Source: Burkholderiales bacterium
GTDB lineage: Bacteria > Pseudomonadota > Gammaproteobacteria > Burkholderiales > Burkholderiaceae_C
Direction of reading: 5' to 3'
Assembly: GCA_005789685.1 (NCBI GenBank)
Contig: SXXD01000123.1
Span: 1-14,489 of the forward strand
Length of the DNA stretch: 14,489 bases
Positions 1 to 7,446 of the stretch are shown here, one piece after another. The translations under genes and the position numbers were made by a program. The stretch's first letter is position 1, and every line of letters starts with the position of its first letter. The notes below the pieces were generated by a model. That model saw nothing but the letters and a program-made list of their open reading frames with translations. It was not told the DNA's origin and ran no database searches.

Positions 1-1
1 A

Positions 2-601
2 GATGCGATTCAGCTCATGACAGTGCATGCCAGCAAAGGTTTGGAGTTTGACGCGGTGTTTATCTCGGGCTTGGAGGAGGGTTTGTTTCCTCACGAAAAT
101 TCCATGAACGACTTTGACGGTTTGGAAGAAGAGCGCCGGCTAATGTATGTGGCCATCACGCGTGCGCGCAAACGTTTGTACCTCAGCCATTCTCAAACGC
201 GCATGCTGCATGGTCAGACTCGCTATAACTTAAAGAGCCGTTTTTTGGATGAGTTGCCTGAGGAGTGTTTGAAATGGATCACGCCTAAGAACCCTGGCTT
301 TGCGACTGGGTTAGGCGGCGGTTGGACTTCACCCGCCCAAGCTTTTCAAGCCAAGCCTGCATGGGGGCATAGCAGTTTGAGCTCGGCAGAAACCTACAAA
401 AGCCCGCCTGTGCCTGTGCAAAAAGCAGAGCCTTCGCATGGCATCAAAGCGGCCATGAAAGTGTTTCACCCCAAGTTTGGTGAGGGTCAAGTTTTGGCCG
501 TCGAGGGTGCTGGCGCAGATGCGCGAGCCCAAGTGAATTTTCCTAGACATGGTGTGAAGTGGCTGGCCTTGTCGGTTGCCAAGTTAACACCTGTGGAATA
601 A
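2..601 (+). CDS. uvrD: DNA helicase II UvrD, C-terminal part (5' truncated by window edge)
   Basis: Superfamily 1A 3'-5' DNA helicase of nucleotide excision and mismatch repair. The frame is open from base 2 to a TAA stop at 599-601, so about 199 C-terminal residues are seen; the ATPase Walker motifs and most of domains 1A/2A lie upstream of the window. Visible are helicase motif V (TVHASKGLEFD, just after the edge) followed by GLEEGLFPHENS, and motif VI (EEERRLMYVAITRARKRLYL), which carries the arginines that contact ATP. After a low-complexity linker, the last 45 or so residues (KVFHPKFGEGQVLAVEG to KWLALSVAKL) match the Tudor-like domain at the UvrD C-terminus, which separates it from Rep and PcrA-poor relatives. 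An internal ATG at 17 is inside motif V and cannot be the true start. The slyD-like gene begins 25 bp downstream on the same strand and may be cotranscribed. Confidence 0.93.
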   Translation, partial: DAIQLMTVHASKGLEFDAVFISGLEEGLFPHENSMNDFDGLEEERRLMYVAITRARKRLYLSHSQTRMLHGQTRYNLKSRFLDELPEECLKWITPKNPGFATGLGGGWTSPAQAFQAKPAWGHSSLSSAETYKSPPVPVQKAEPSHGIKAAMKVFHPKFGEGQVLAVEGAGADARAQVNFPRHGVKWLALSVAKLTPVE

Positions 602-611
602 TTTAGGGTCG

Positions 612-618
612 AAGGAAG
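612..618 (+). promoter_or_regulatory. Shine-Dalgarno site of the slyD-like gene
   Basis: The purine run AAGGAAG ends 8 nt before the ATG at 627, a good ribosome binding site that fixes the start of the FKBP-type isomerase gene. Confidence 0.65.
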
Positions 619-626
619 AGAACTTT

Positions 627-1103
627 ATGAAAATTGAAAAAGACACCGTCGTGACCTTGAAATACAAAGTGTCCGATGCGCAAGGTAAATTGTTAGAAGC
701 TGCAGAAGAGCCCATGGCTTATTTGCATGGTGGGTATGAAAACACCTTGCCCAAAATTGAAGAGGCCCTAGATGGCCAAGACAAAGGCTACCAAACCACA
801 TTGGTGCTGAGTGCTACCGATGCCTTTGGTGAGCGCGATGAAAGCCTGCTGCAAACCATGCCCAAGAAAGATTTCCCACCTGGCGTGAAGGTAGGGGGTC
901 AATTGCGAGGCCGCACGCCAGATGGCCGCGAGGCCATTTTCAATGTGCTGAAAATCAAAGGCGACACCGTGATGCTGGATGGTAACCATCCTTGGGCGGG
1001 TCAAGTTTTGCAGTTCCAATTGAATGTGCTCGATGTGCGCGCGGCCATTCCAGAGGAAATTGAACATCGCCATGTGCATGGTGCACATGGCCATCACCAT
1101 TGA
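627..1103 (+). CDS. slyD: SlyD-like FKBP-type peptidyl-prolyl cis-trans isomerase
   Basis: Cytoplasmic prolyl isomerase and chaperone of the SlyD class, which in other bacteria also binds Ni/Zn through a His-rich tail. The 158-residue product has an N-terminal FKBP half (IEKDTVVTLKYKVSDAQGKLLE), the loop YLHGGYENTLPKIEEALDG at about residues 32-50, an insert-in-flap segment (about 68-120, starting DAFGERDESLLQTMPKKDFP), and the return to the FKBP fold at DGNHPWAGQVLQFQLNV (118-134). There is no signal peptide. The tail (HRHVHGAHGHHH, residues 147-158) has seven histidines but is much shorter than the Cys/His tail of E. coli SlyD, so strong metal storage is doubtful. The start is supported by AAGGAAG 8 nt upstream. 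It converges with the BPSS1780-family gene with only 3 bp between the stop codons. The isomerase family is certain; the symbol is by resemblance. Confidence 0.88.
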   Translation: MKIEKDTVVTLKYKVSDAQGKLLEAAEEPMAYLHGGYENTLPKIEEALDGQDKGYQTTLVLSATDAFGERDESLLQTMPKKDFPPGVKVGGQLRGRTPDGREAIFNVLKIKGDTVMLDGNHPWAGQVLQFQLNVLDVRAAIPEEIEHRHVHGAHGHHH

Positions 1104-1108
1104 TTTTT
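1070..1108 (+). terminator. Hairpins in the His-tail codons plus T run, possible terminator
   Basis: A perfect 9-bp inverted repeat (CCATGTGCA at 1070-1078, TGCACATGG at 1082-1090) with a 3-nt loop lies in the His-tail codons. It competes with a second stem (ATGGTG at 1078-1083, CACCAT at 1095-1100) that ends 3 nt before TTTTT at 1104-1108, across the stop codon. The second stem plus T run has weak intrinsic-terminator geometry, placed where two genes converge. The first stem is too far from the T run to act alone. Confidence 0.3.
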
Positions 1109-1895
1109 ACGCTTGGTGTTCGCTGCCTGGCTCGGGCAATTCAAAACAGTCTTTCACGCTAAAGTAAACCGATGTGAAAAACATGGCCGCCATGAGCAAT
1201 GCGCCCGGCATGAGAACAGCAGCGGATAAATCGTTGCCACCTAAGGCGCTGCTGATGAGGACAATGAGTATGGCACCCGCTAAAAGCACGCCGGCCCAAG
1301 CCAGCAAATACACAGCAAATGCCCCTAAATTGCGCGAGCAAGCGATGGCGCTGAAAAACAGGCTTTTGACGGGCGGAACGCCGTGCCAATGAACCAAAGC
1401 CGGCGCGTGCCAAAAGAGCATTGACAAAGGCACGTACAAGATGGTGGTCAACCACATGGCTGCCTGAAAGTCTGCATCGTTGACCACTTCAGGTGTGATG
1501 GGTGCATTGGCCAAATAAACTTTGGCAAACCCGCCGCCATCGACGAGGGCTGAAATGCCCATGACTGCCAAAAAACTCAGGGCATAAAGAACACCGAGAA
1601 GCAACATGGCCTTGAGCCGCAACTGTCCTGCACGAAACGCCACCAACATGACAGTCGGCATGGGAAACTTTCCAGAGGCCGCCTGTTCAGTGGCGACCAT
1701 GAGCCCTAAAGTAGCCGCCGGCAAAACAAGCAAGGCCAATGCCGCGCCAATAAAGGGAACCATGGACAAGAGAGAAACCCATGCCATGAACAAAAAGAAC
1801 AAACCAGTGAAAGCAAGTGGCTGGCGCCAGAAAGTGCGAATACCTTGTTTGACCCAGAGTAGACCCTGCTTGGCAGGCACGATTTGAAGCTTCAT
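1107..1895 (-). CDS. BPSS1780-family membrane protein
   Basis: Integral inner-membrane protein of unknown function of the BPSS1780 family found in Burkholderiales. The ATG at 1895-1893 gives 262 residues. A TTG two codons upstream (1901) also opens the frame, but the ATG overlaps the thrB stop as ATGA, the typical arrangement for translational coupling. The cytoplasmic-looking start MKLQIVPAKQGLLWVKQG leads into about six hydrophobic segments, roughly at 28-48, 48-70, 94-116, 142-165, 188-214 and 220-246. The first two form a hairpin around the family-typical FFLFMAWVSLLSMVPFIGAAL and LPAATLGLMVATEQA. The short C-terminus is polar and acidic. No catalytic or transport motif is visible. It follows thrB as the second gene of a minus-strand pair, which suggests shared expression but does not prove a role in threonine synthesis. 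Confidence 0.82.
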   Translation of the reverse strand: MKLQIVPAKQGLLWVKQGIRTFWRQPLAFTGLFFLFMAWVSLLSMVPFIGAALALLVLPAATLGLMVATEQAASGKFPMPTVMLVAFRAGQLRLKAMLLLGVLYALSFLAVMGISALVDGGGFAKVYLANAPITPEVVNDADFQAAMWLTTILYVPLSMLFWHAPALVHWHGVPPVKSLFFSAIACSRNLGAFAVYLLAWAGVLLAGAILIVLISSALGGNDLSAAVLMPGALLMAAMFFTSVYFSVKDCFELPEPGSEHQA

Positions 1896-2848
1896 ACCCA
1901 AAGCTTAAAGGGCGAAGTTAAACGAGCACGCAATACCCGTTCAAAGTGGGTGGGATCGTGAGGTTTTAGCATGGATGCTTCTCTGGGTAAATGGAAATCC
2001 CAAAGCCGGGAAATCCAAAAGCGCAATGCGCCGGCGCGCAGCATGGCTGGTAGCAACTGTCTCTCGGCGGAACGAAGTGGGCGCACTTCTTGGTACGCGT
2101 TCAGCATGGCCAAGGCCCTTTCAGGAGCGTGCTCTCCTGAGTTTAAGTCGATGCACCAATCGTTCATGCACACGGACAAGTCAAACAACCAAGTGTCATT
2201 GCCTGCAAAATAAAAGTCAAAGAAGCCAGTCAGCTTTTCACCTTCGAACATCACGTTGTCGCGAAAGAGGTCGGCATGAACAGGGCCTTTGGGGAGGGCT
2301 TGATAAGCGGCGCCCTGTGCAATGTGATTTTGGAAGGCCAATTCGCTTTGCAAGAGCCGAGCTTGGTCTTCCTCCAAGTAGGGTAGCACCACTGGCACAG
2401 TGTCGTTCCACCAAGCCAAGCCTCTTAAATTGGGTTGGCTGCGGTTGTAGTCTTCACCTGCTAAGTGCATCTGAGCCAACATGGCGCCAACCGCTGTGCA
2501 GTGAATAGCCTGAGGGCTTAGTTGGCTTTTGCCAAGCAGTCGGTTGACCACGGCTGCAGGCTTGTCACAAAGGGTGTGCAGAATGTCGCCATCTTGATTG
2601 GCAGCAGGGTTGGGCACTGGAATGCCTTTTTCTGCCAAGTGCTTCATCAGGTGCAAATAGAAGGGCAATTGTTCGTGATTGAGACGCTCGAACAAGGTCA
2701 GGACGTATTCGCCCAAATCGGTGCTGGCGAAATAGTTGGTGTTTTCGATGCCGCCCTCAATCCCCCTTAACTCGGTCAGTTCACCTAAGCCTAATTGGGA
2801 CATCAGCAGGGCTGCTTGCTCTTCGGTAACGGGCGTAAAAACAGCCAT
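1892..2848 (-). CDS. thrB: Homoserine kinase, type II (ThrB, APH-fold)
   Basis: Catalyses ATP-dependent phosphorylation of L-homoserine to O-phosphohomoserine, the penultimate step of threonine synthesis, in the cytoplasm. The 318-residue protein has the aminoglycoside-phosphotransferase-like kinase fold used by this ThrB class, not the GHMP fold of E. coli ThrB. Features in order are the nucleotide-loop region GIEGGIENTNYF (29-40), the catalytic loop HADLFRDNV (191-199) with the HxDxxxxN pattern (H191, D193, N198), and the metal-binding segment GFFDFYFAGNDTWLFDL (about 208-224) with D211. Its length is usual for the family. No strong Shine-Dalgarno precedes the ATG, but MAVFTPVTEEQAALL is a family-typical N-terminus. 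The TGA stop overlaps the next ATG, coupling it to the BPSS1780-family gene. It is divergent from polA across 139 bp. Confidence 0.93.
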   Translation of the reverse strand: MAVFTPVTEEQAALLMSQLGLGELTELRGIEGGIENTNYFASTDLGEYVLTLFERLNHEQLPFYLHLMKHLAEKGIPVPNPAANQDGDILHTLCDKPAAVVNRLLGKSQLSPQAIHCTAVGAMLAQMHLAGEDYNRSQPNLRGLAWWNDTVPVVLPYLEEDQARLLQSELAFQNHIAQGAAYQALPKGPVHADLFRDNVMFEGEKLTGFFDFYFAGNDTWLFDLSVCMNDWCIDLNSGEHAPERALAMLNAYQEVRPLRSAERQLLPAMLRAGALRFWISRLWDFHLPREASMLKPHDPTHFERVLRARLTSPFKLWV

Positions 2849-2987
2849 GGCTTAGCGGAGGTTCGAAAGGGTGGAATAGGTGCCCGAAGGCATGGCGAAA
2901 TGCATGCAAGGATTGTAGAGGGTGTTGGCGCCAAATTTGACAGACTTTGACTCGGCAAACCCGCTTCAGGACAGGCACAATTGGGGC
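2849..2987. promoter_or_regulatory. Divergent thrB/polA intergenic promoter region
   Basis: This 139-bp gap must hold the promoters of both genes. On the minus strand a good -10-like TACAAT lies at 2917-2912, about 64 nt before the thrB ATG, but its -35 (TCAAAT at 17-bp spacing) is poor. On the plus strand two -35-like hexamers, TTGACA at 2937-2942 and TTGACT at 2947-2952, precede polA without a convincing -10. No operator palindrome was seen. A GTG at 2922 could extend polA by 22 codons, but that extension does not resemble PolA and would start near the putative promoter elements. Confidence 0.4.
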
Positions 2988-5774
2988 ATGAGCGACAAGA
3001 AAACCCTTTTGCTGGTGGATGGTTCCAGTTACCTCTACCGAGCCTTTCATGCCATGCCTGATTTGCGGGCCGTACCTGGCGACCCTAGCAGTCCTGCCAC
3101 CGGTGCCATCCGAGGCATGATCAACATGATGGAGCGCCTTCGGAAAGACATTCCCGCAGATTTTGCGGTGTGTGTGTTTGATGCCAAAGGCCCTACCTTC
3201 CGCGATGAAATTTATCCAGAATACAAACAAAACAGAAGTCCCATGCCCGACGATTTGCGATCGCAAATTCAGCCGATTCATGAGTTGGTTCGTTTGATGG
3301 GATGGAAAGTCTTGGACGTGCCAGGCGTTGAGGCCGATGATGTGATCGGCACACTGTCTGCTGTGGGCTCATCTCAAGGCATTGAGGTGGTGGTTTCAAG
3401 TGGCGACAAAGACTTGGCCCAGTTGGTGAATGAACACATCACCATCATCGACACCATGAATGGAAAGCGCCGTGACTTGGCGGGCGTTCAAGAAGAATTT
3501 GGTGTGCCTGCCAGCCTCATGTTGGACTATCAAATTTTGGTGGGTGACACAGTCGACAATGTGCCAGGTGTGCAAAAAGTAGGCCCTAAAACGGCGGTCA
3601 AACTTTTGCTTGAATATGGCTCGCTCGATAATTTGATAGCCAATGCCGATCAAGTCAAAGGGGTGGTGGGTGAGAACCTTCGCAAGGCGATCGATTGGTT
3701 GCCTACCGGCCGTCAGCTGTTGAAAATTCGCACCGATTGCGATTTGAACGAGTACGTGCCCGAGTTGCCCTCACTGGAAACCATTCGCTTGGCACCTCCC
3801 AATGAGGCCGACTTGTTGGCCTTTTACGAAAAGTACGGGTTTAAAGGTTTGGTCAGAAGCCGTGGTGCAGGCGCGCCTGAGTCTGCAGCCAGCAAGTCCT
3901 CTGCCAAGGTGGCATTTGTGCCTAATGACGATTTGTTTGCAGAGCCAGAACCGGTTGTCACTGTCACTGGCGACAAGCACTATGAAACCATTTTGACTTG
4001 GGTGCAATTCGACATGTGGTTGCCTAGGTTAGAGGCCGCTGAGTGTGTGGCCATCGACACCGAGACCACATCGCTCGATGCCATGCGCGCCGATTTGGTG
4101 GGAATCAGTTGGAGTGTCAAACCGGGGGAGGCGGCTTATTTGCCTTTGCGCCACGAAGGGCCCGACGCACCTGTGCAGTTGCCCTTGTTGGAAGTTCTGG
4201 CCAAGCTCAAACCATGGCTTGAAAATCCACTCAAACTCAAAGTAGGTCAGCACATTAAATACGACCGGCATGTGTTTGCCAACCAAGGCATTGAGGTGCG
4301 TGGCTATGCACACGACACCATGCTGCAGAGTTATGTGCTGGAAGTTCACAAGCCGCACAGCCTGACCAGTTTGGCATTGCGACATGTCGGCCGCACCGGT
4401 TTGACTTACGAAGACATGTGCGGCAAAGGTGTGCATCAAATTTCTTTTGCGCAAGTCGTTGTCGAAAAAGCCTCTGAATATTCTTGCGAAGATTCGGACC
4501 AATGTTTGGACGTGCATGGTGTGCTGTGGCCACGCATTCAAGCCGATGCCAAATTGCGTGCTATCTATGACATCGAAATTGCCACCAGCGAAGCTTTGTT
4601 TCGCATTGAGCGCAATGGCGTGCTCATTGATGGCCCCACACTGGCCGCACAAAGCCAAGCCTTGGGGCAACGCATTTTGCAGCTAGAAACTGAAGCTTAT
4701 GAAATTGCAGGTCAGCCTTTCAACTTGAGCAGCCCCAAACAACTCGGTGAAATCTTTTTTGACAAGCTGGGTTTGCCAGTCATTAAGAAAACCGCAACGG
4801 GTGCGCGCAGTACCGATGAAGAAGTGTTGGAAAAACTGGCAGAAGACTACCCCTTGCCCGCGCGTATTTTGGAACACCGCAGTTTGTCCAAACTGAAGGG
4901 CACCTACACCGATAAGTTGGCGCAAATGGCTTTGCCTAGAACGGGCCGAGTCCATACCCATTACGCACAGGCCGTGGCTGTGACGGGGCGCTTGTCTAGC
5001 AACGACCCTAATTTGCAAAACATTCCCATTCGCACTGCTGAAGGTCGCAAAGTGCGCGAAGCTTTTGTGGCGCCAGCTGGTTGTTTCATTGCCAGTGCTG
5101 ACTATTCACAAATTGAGTTGCGCATCATGGCGCATTTGAGCGGTGACGAGGCTTTGCTCAAAGCCTTCCATCAAGGCTTGGATGTGCACAAAGCCACTGC
5201 GGCTGAAGTGTTTGGTTTAACGCCCGATCAAGTCTCGAGTGAGCAGCGCCGCTATGCCAAAACCATTAATTTTGGTTTGATTTACGGCATGAGTGCTTTT
5301 GGTTTGGCCAAGGCTCTGGGCATCGACAATGGCGCTGCCAAAAATTACATTGAGCGTTACTTCCAACGCTTTTCAGGTGTGAAGCGCTACATGGACGAAA
5401 CCCGTGAGCAAGCCAAATCGCAAGGCTATGTTGAAACTGTGTTTGGCCGCAGGTTGTATTTGCCGGAAATCAATTCTCCTAACGGGCCCCGTCGTGCGGG
5501 TGCTGAGCGAGCGGCCATCAATGCGCCCATGCAGGGCACCGCGGCCGATTTGATCAAACTGTCCATGATTGCTGTGCAAGCAGGCATTGACCGCGAGCAA
5601 CGCAAAACCAAGGTAATCATGCAGGTGCACGATGAACTGGTGTTTGAAGTGCCAGACAATGAAGTTGAATGGCTCAAAGTTGCAGTGCCAAAATGGATGG
5701 CAGAGGTCGCATCCCTCAAGGTGTCTTTGTTGGCCGAGGTAGGGGTGGGATTGAATTGGGATCAGGCACACTGA
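2988..5774 (+). CDS. polA: DNA polymerase I
   Basis: Three-domain DNA polymerase that removes RNA primers and fills gaps in replication and excision repair. The ATG at 2988 gives MSDKKTLLLVDGSSYLYRAFHAMP, the normal PolA start, and 928 residues, the length of the E. coli enzyme. The 5'-3' exonuclease covers about 1-300 (VEADDVIGTL, SGDKDLAQLV, YQILVGDTVDNVPGVQKVGPKTA). The 3'-5' proofreading domain is intact, with IDTETTSL giving D357 and E359, followed by HIKYDRHVF and YSCEDSDQCLDVH. The polymerase domain has motif A (SADYSQIELRIMAHLSGD, D705), the motif B O-helix (RRYAKTINFGLIYGMSAFGL) and motif C (MQVHDELVFEV, H881-D882). D705 and D882 carry the same numbers as the E. coli catalytic residues. 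It is preceded by a divergent thrB and followed after 36 bp by a NUDIX gene on the same strand. The ribosome binding site is weak. Confidence 0.97.
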   Translation: MSDKKTLLLVDGSSYLYRAFHAMPDLRAVPGDPSSPATGAIRGMINMMERLRKDIPADFAVCVFDAKGPTFRDEIYPEYKQNRSPMPDDLRSQIQPIHELVRLMGWKVLDVPGVEADDVIGTLSAVGSSQGIEVVVSSGDKDLAQLVNEHITIIDTMNGKRRDLAGVQEEFGVPASLMLDYQILVGDTVDNVPGVQKVGPKTAVKLLLEYGSLDNLIANADQVKGVVGENLRKAIDWLPTGRQLLKIRTDCDLNEYVPELPSLETIRLAPPNEADLLAFYEKYGFKGLVRSRGAGAPESAASKSSAKVAFVPNDDLFAEPEPVVTVTGDKHYETILTWVQFDMWLPRLEAAECVAIDTETTSLDAMRADLVGISWSVKPGEAAYLPLRHEGPDAPVQLPLLEVLAKLKPWLENPLKLKVGQHIKYDRHVFANQGIEVRGYAHDTMLQSYVLEVHKPHSLTSLALRHVGRTGLTYEDMCGKGVHQISFAQVVVEKASEYSCEDSDQCLDVHGVLWPRIQADAKLRAIYDIEIATSEALFRIERNGVLIDGPTLAAQSQALGQRILQLETEAYEIAGQPFNLSSPKQLGEIFFDKLGLPVIKKTATGARSTDEEVLEKLAEDYPLPARILEHRSLSKLKGTYTDKLAQMALPRTGRVHTHYAQAVAVTGRLSSNDPNLQNIPIRTAEGRKVREAFVAPAGCFIASADYSQIELRIMAHLSGDEALLKAFHQGLDVHKATAAEVFGLTPDQVSSEQRRYAKTINFGLIYGMSAFGLAKALGIDNGAAKNYIERYFQRFSGVKRYMDETREQAKSQGYVETVFGRRLYLPEINSPNGPRRAGAERAAINAPMQGTAADLIKLSMIAVQAGIDREQRKTKVIMQVHDELVFEVPDNEVEWLKVAVPKWMAEVASLKVSLLAEVGVGLNWDQAH

Positions 5775-5810
5775 AATGGCATCCATCACCCACTTCAATT
5801 TGCAGAAAGC

Positions 5811-6677
5811 ATGAGCCCCATTGAAAAGTTCAAGGCCGCCCTCAGCGGTTCAGAAATCCAAGTATTGCATCAATGCTTGGAGCAGGCCATGCAGCCTTTG
5901 CCGAAAGAATCAGTTCCTTGGTATTTGGGGGGCTCGCATACAGCCACAGGGCACCTCACACCGCTGCATGCCAAAGCACTTCAACAACTGAGTGCGCAAT
6001 GGGTGCAGTTGCCTCTAGGCCTGAGATGGGATACTCAAGAGGGGACGCCAAGCTCACGCAGTCTGGCGTTGGCGGAGTGGGCAAAACAACTGCATGATCA
6101 GGGGCATGTTACGGGTTGGCGCAATGAAAAATTCAGCTTTTGGGAAGATCAAGTCATTGGACTCGGGAAGCACAGTTTAGAACCTACAAGCCACTTGCCT
6201 GCGGCTTTTGAAATGGAACGATCGGCCTTCAGGTTTTTTGGTTTGCGCAGTCATGCTGTGCATGTGAATGGCTTCACGCGTGAAGGTCATGTGTGGTGTG
6301 GTCGCCGTGCTCAAACTAAAGCTACCGATCCAGGCATGTTGGACAACATGGCGGCAGGTGGGTTGCCTGCGGGTGAGTTGCTTCAAACTTGCGGTGTCAG
6401 AGAAATGGCGGAGGAAGCTGGCATTTCTGAAGCCTTGGCCATGACGGCGGTTGCGCACGGCAAAGTGAGCACCTGCAGATCGGTTGCCAATGGCTGGCAC
6501 CATGAAACACTTTGGGTCTACAACCTGCTTGTGCCGCCTGAAGTAACGCCCATCAACCAAGATGGTGAGGTGAGCGAATTTGCTTGCATGTCACCCAAGC
6601 ACGTTGTTGAGGCCATTGCGAATCATGCTTTCACTGTTGACGCAGCGTGCGTCATAGCACAAGGTGTTTTGAACTAG
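5811..6677 (+). CDS. NUDIX hydrolase with DUF4743-like N-terminal domain
   Basis: Predicted nucleoside-diphosphate-X pyrophosphatase; the family includes the thiamine-pyrophosphokinase-associated NUDIX proteins of plants and yeast, so a role in cleaning up damaged nucleotides or thiamine-diphosphate derivatives is possible but unproven. The 288-residue product has an N-terminal domain of about 135 residues (VPWYLGG at 35-41, LPLGLRW at 67-73, WRNEKFSFW at 103-111) typical of DUF4743. The NUDIX fold follows, with a complete NUDIX box at 183-205: G183, E189 and REMAEEAGI at 197-205 fit Gx5Ex7REUxEExGU exactly, so the metal-binding glutamates are present. No signal peptide or membrane segment is seen. 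The start has only a weak AGAAAG in front. It lies 36 bp after polA and directly abuts the permease gene, suggesting an operon. Confidence 0.87.
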   Translation: MSPIEKFKAALSGSEIQVLHQCLEQAMQPLPKESVPWYLGGSHTATGHLTPLHAKALQQLSAQWVQLPLGLRWDTQEGTPSSRSLALAEWAKQLHDQGHVTGWRNEKFSFWEDQVIGLGKHSLEPTSHLPAAFEMERSAFRFFGLRSHAVHVNGFTREGHVWCGRRAQTKATDPGMLDNMAAGGLPAGELLQTCGVREMAEEAGISEALAMTAVAHGKVSTCRSVANGWHHETLWVYNLLVPPEVTPINQDGEVSEFACMSPKHVVEAIANHAFTVDAACVIAQGVLN

Positions 6678-7418
6678 ATGGAAGCTGGCCTCTATCAATT
6701 TGCAGTTATTTTTGTAGGCTTTTTTGTGTTGGGAATTGCAGGGTTCGGTTCTGCCCTGATCATTGTTCCCTTGTTGGCATGGGATTGGCCACTTGCAATG
6801 GTGGTTCCCTTGATGCTTCTGATTGATGTGCCTGCAGCCATCTTGCACACGGGCTTGAATTTTAGGCAAGTCATGTGGAAAGAATTGCCCCCCTTACTAC
6901 CCTCTGTCGTTGTTGGCGCACTTGCTGGCATCTTGCTTATTCGCATCACCCAAGGTGATGGCCTGCTTCTTTGCTTGGGGCTCTATGTCATCTTCATTGG
7001 CTGGCGAGGTCTCAAAAGGGCGTCAGTGGTTGTTCAACTCAGGCCTTCAATGCGGCACTTCGCTGGATTCGCCATGGGCTTGGTTGAAACGATGTTTGGC
7101 ACAGCAGGCCCAGTCGTCATGTCTTGGTTGGCGCAGCGCTTGTCAGACCCATTTTTGATCAGGGCGACCATGCCCATGACCATCATGGGTCTGTCTTCTA
7201 TAGCGCTTTGTATGGTGGGAGTTTCAGGTGGCTTGAACGATGTAGCGCTTTGGAAATGCTTGATGCTGCTTCTGCCTTTTGCAATGGCTGGTGTGTGGTT
7301 GGGACACCAATTGGCAGTTCGAATTCAAGCGGCTTTTCTCAAGCCCTTTATTTACAGTTTTTTATGCCTCAGTGGCCTTGTGTTATGTGCCAGAGCCTTG
7401 CGCGGCACTGTGTTTTAG
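6678..7418 (+). CDS. TauE/SafE-family (sulfite exporter-like) membrane permease
   Basis: Polytopic inner-membrane transporter of the TauE/SafE superfamily, whose members move sulfite, sulfoacetate or other small organosulfur or organic anions; the substrate here is unknown. The 246-residue product has about seven to eight hydrophobic helices. The internal repeat of the family is visible: the first half begins with GIAGFGSALIIVPLL (about 19-33), and the second half has the related glycine-rich MGLVETMFGTAGPVVMSWL after the loop around residue 120. A two-fold repeat of this sort is diagnostic for the family. The ATG follows the NUDIX stop codon with no intervening base, so translation is probably coupled to that gene. 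It converges with the DadA-like gene, 28 bp between stop codons. Loss of family residues is not evident. Confidence 0.85.
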   Translation: MEAGLYQFAVIFVGFFVLGIAGFGSALIIVPLLAWDWPLAMVVPLMLLIDVPAAILHTGLNFRQVMWKELPPLLPSVVVGALAGILLIRITQGDGLLLCLGLYVIFIGWRGLKRASVVVQLRPSMRHFAGFAMGLVETMFGTAGPVVMSWLAQRLSDPFLIRATMPMTIMGLSSIALCMVGVSGGLNDVALWKCLMLLLPFAMAGVWLGHQLAVRIQAAFLKPFIYSFLCLSGLVLCARALRGTVF

Positions 7419-7446
7419 GTTGGATGCGATCGTTGCAAAAAACAGC

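Noticed and set aside
1896..1901. TTG start two codons upstream of the BPSS1780-family ATG
   Set aside because: The ATG at 1895 overlaps the thrB stop as ATGA and begins the family-typical MKLQIVPA, so the longer form is unlikely.
1975..2508. 177-residue open frame antisense to thrB
   Set aside because: Arg/Ser/Cys-rich composition with no domain and full overlap with the clearly coding thrB indicates a shadow frame.
2922..2987. GTG start that would extend PolA by 22 residues
   Set aside because: The added residues do not resemble PolA; ATG 2988 gives the family N-terminus and exactly 928 residues with catalytic numbering as in E. coli.
4029..4670. 213-residue open frame antisense to the middle of polA
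   Set aside because: It lies entirely opposite the proofreading domain of polA, has no recognisable motif, and is explained as a shadow of the intact coding strand.
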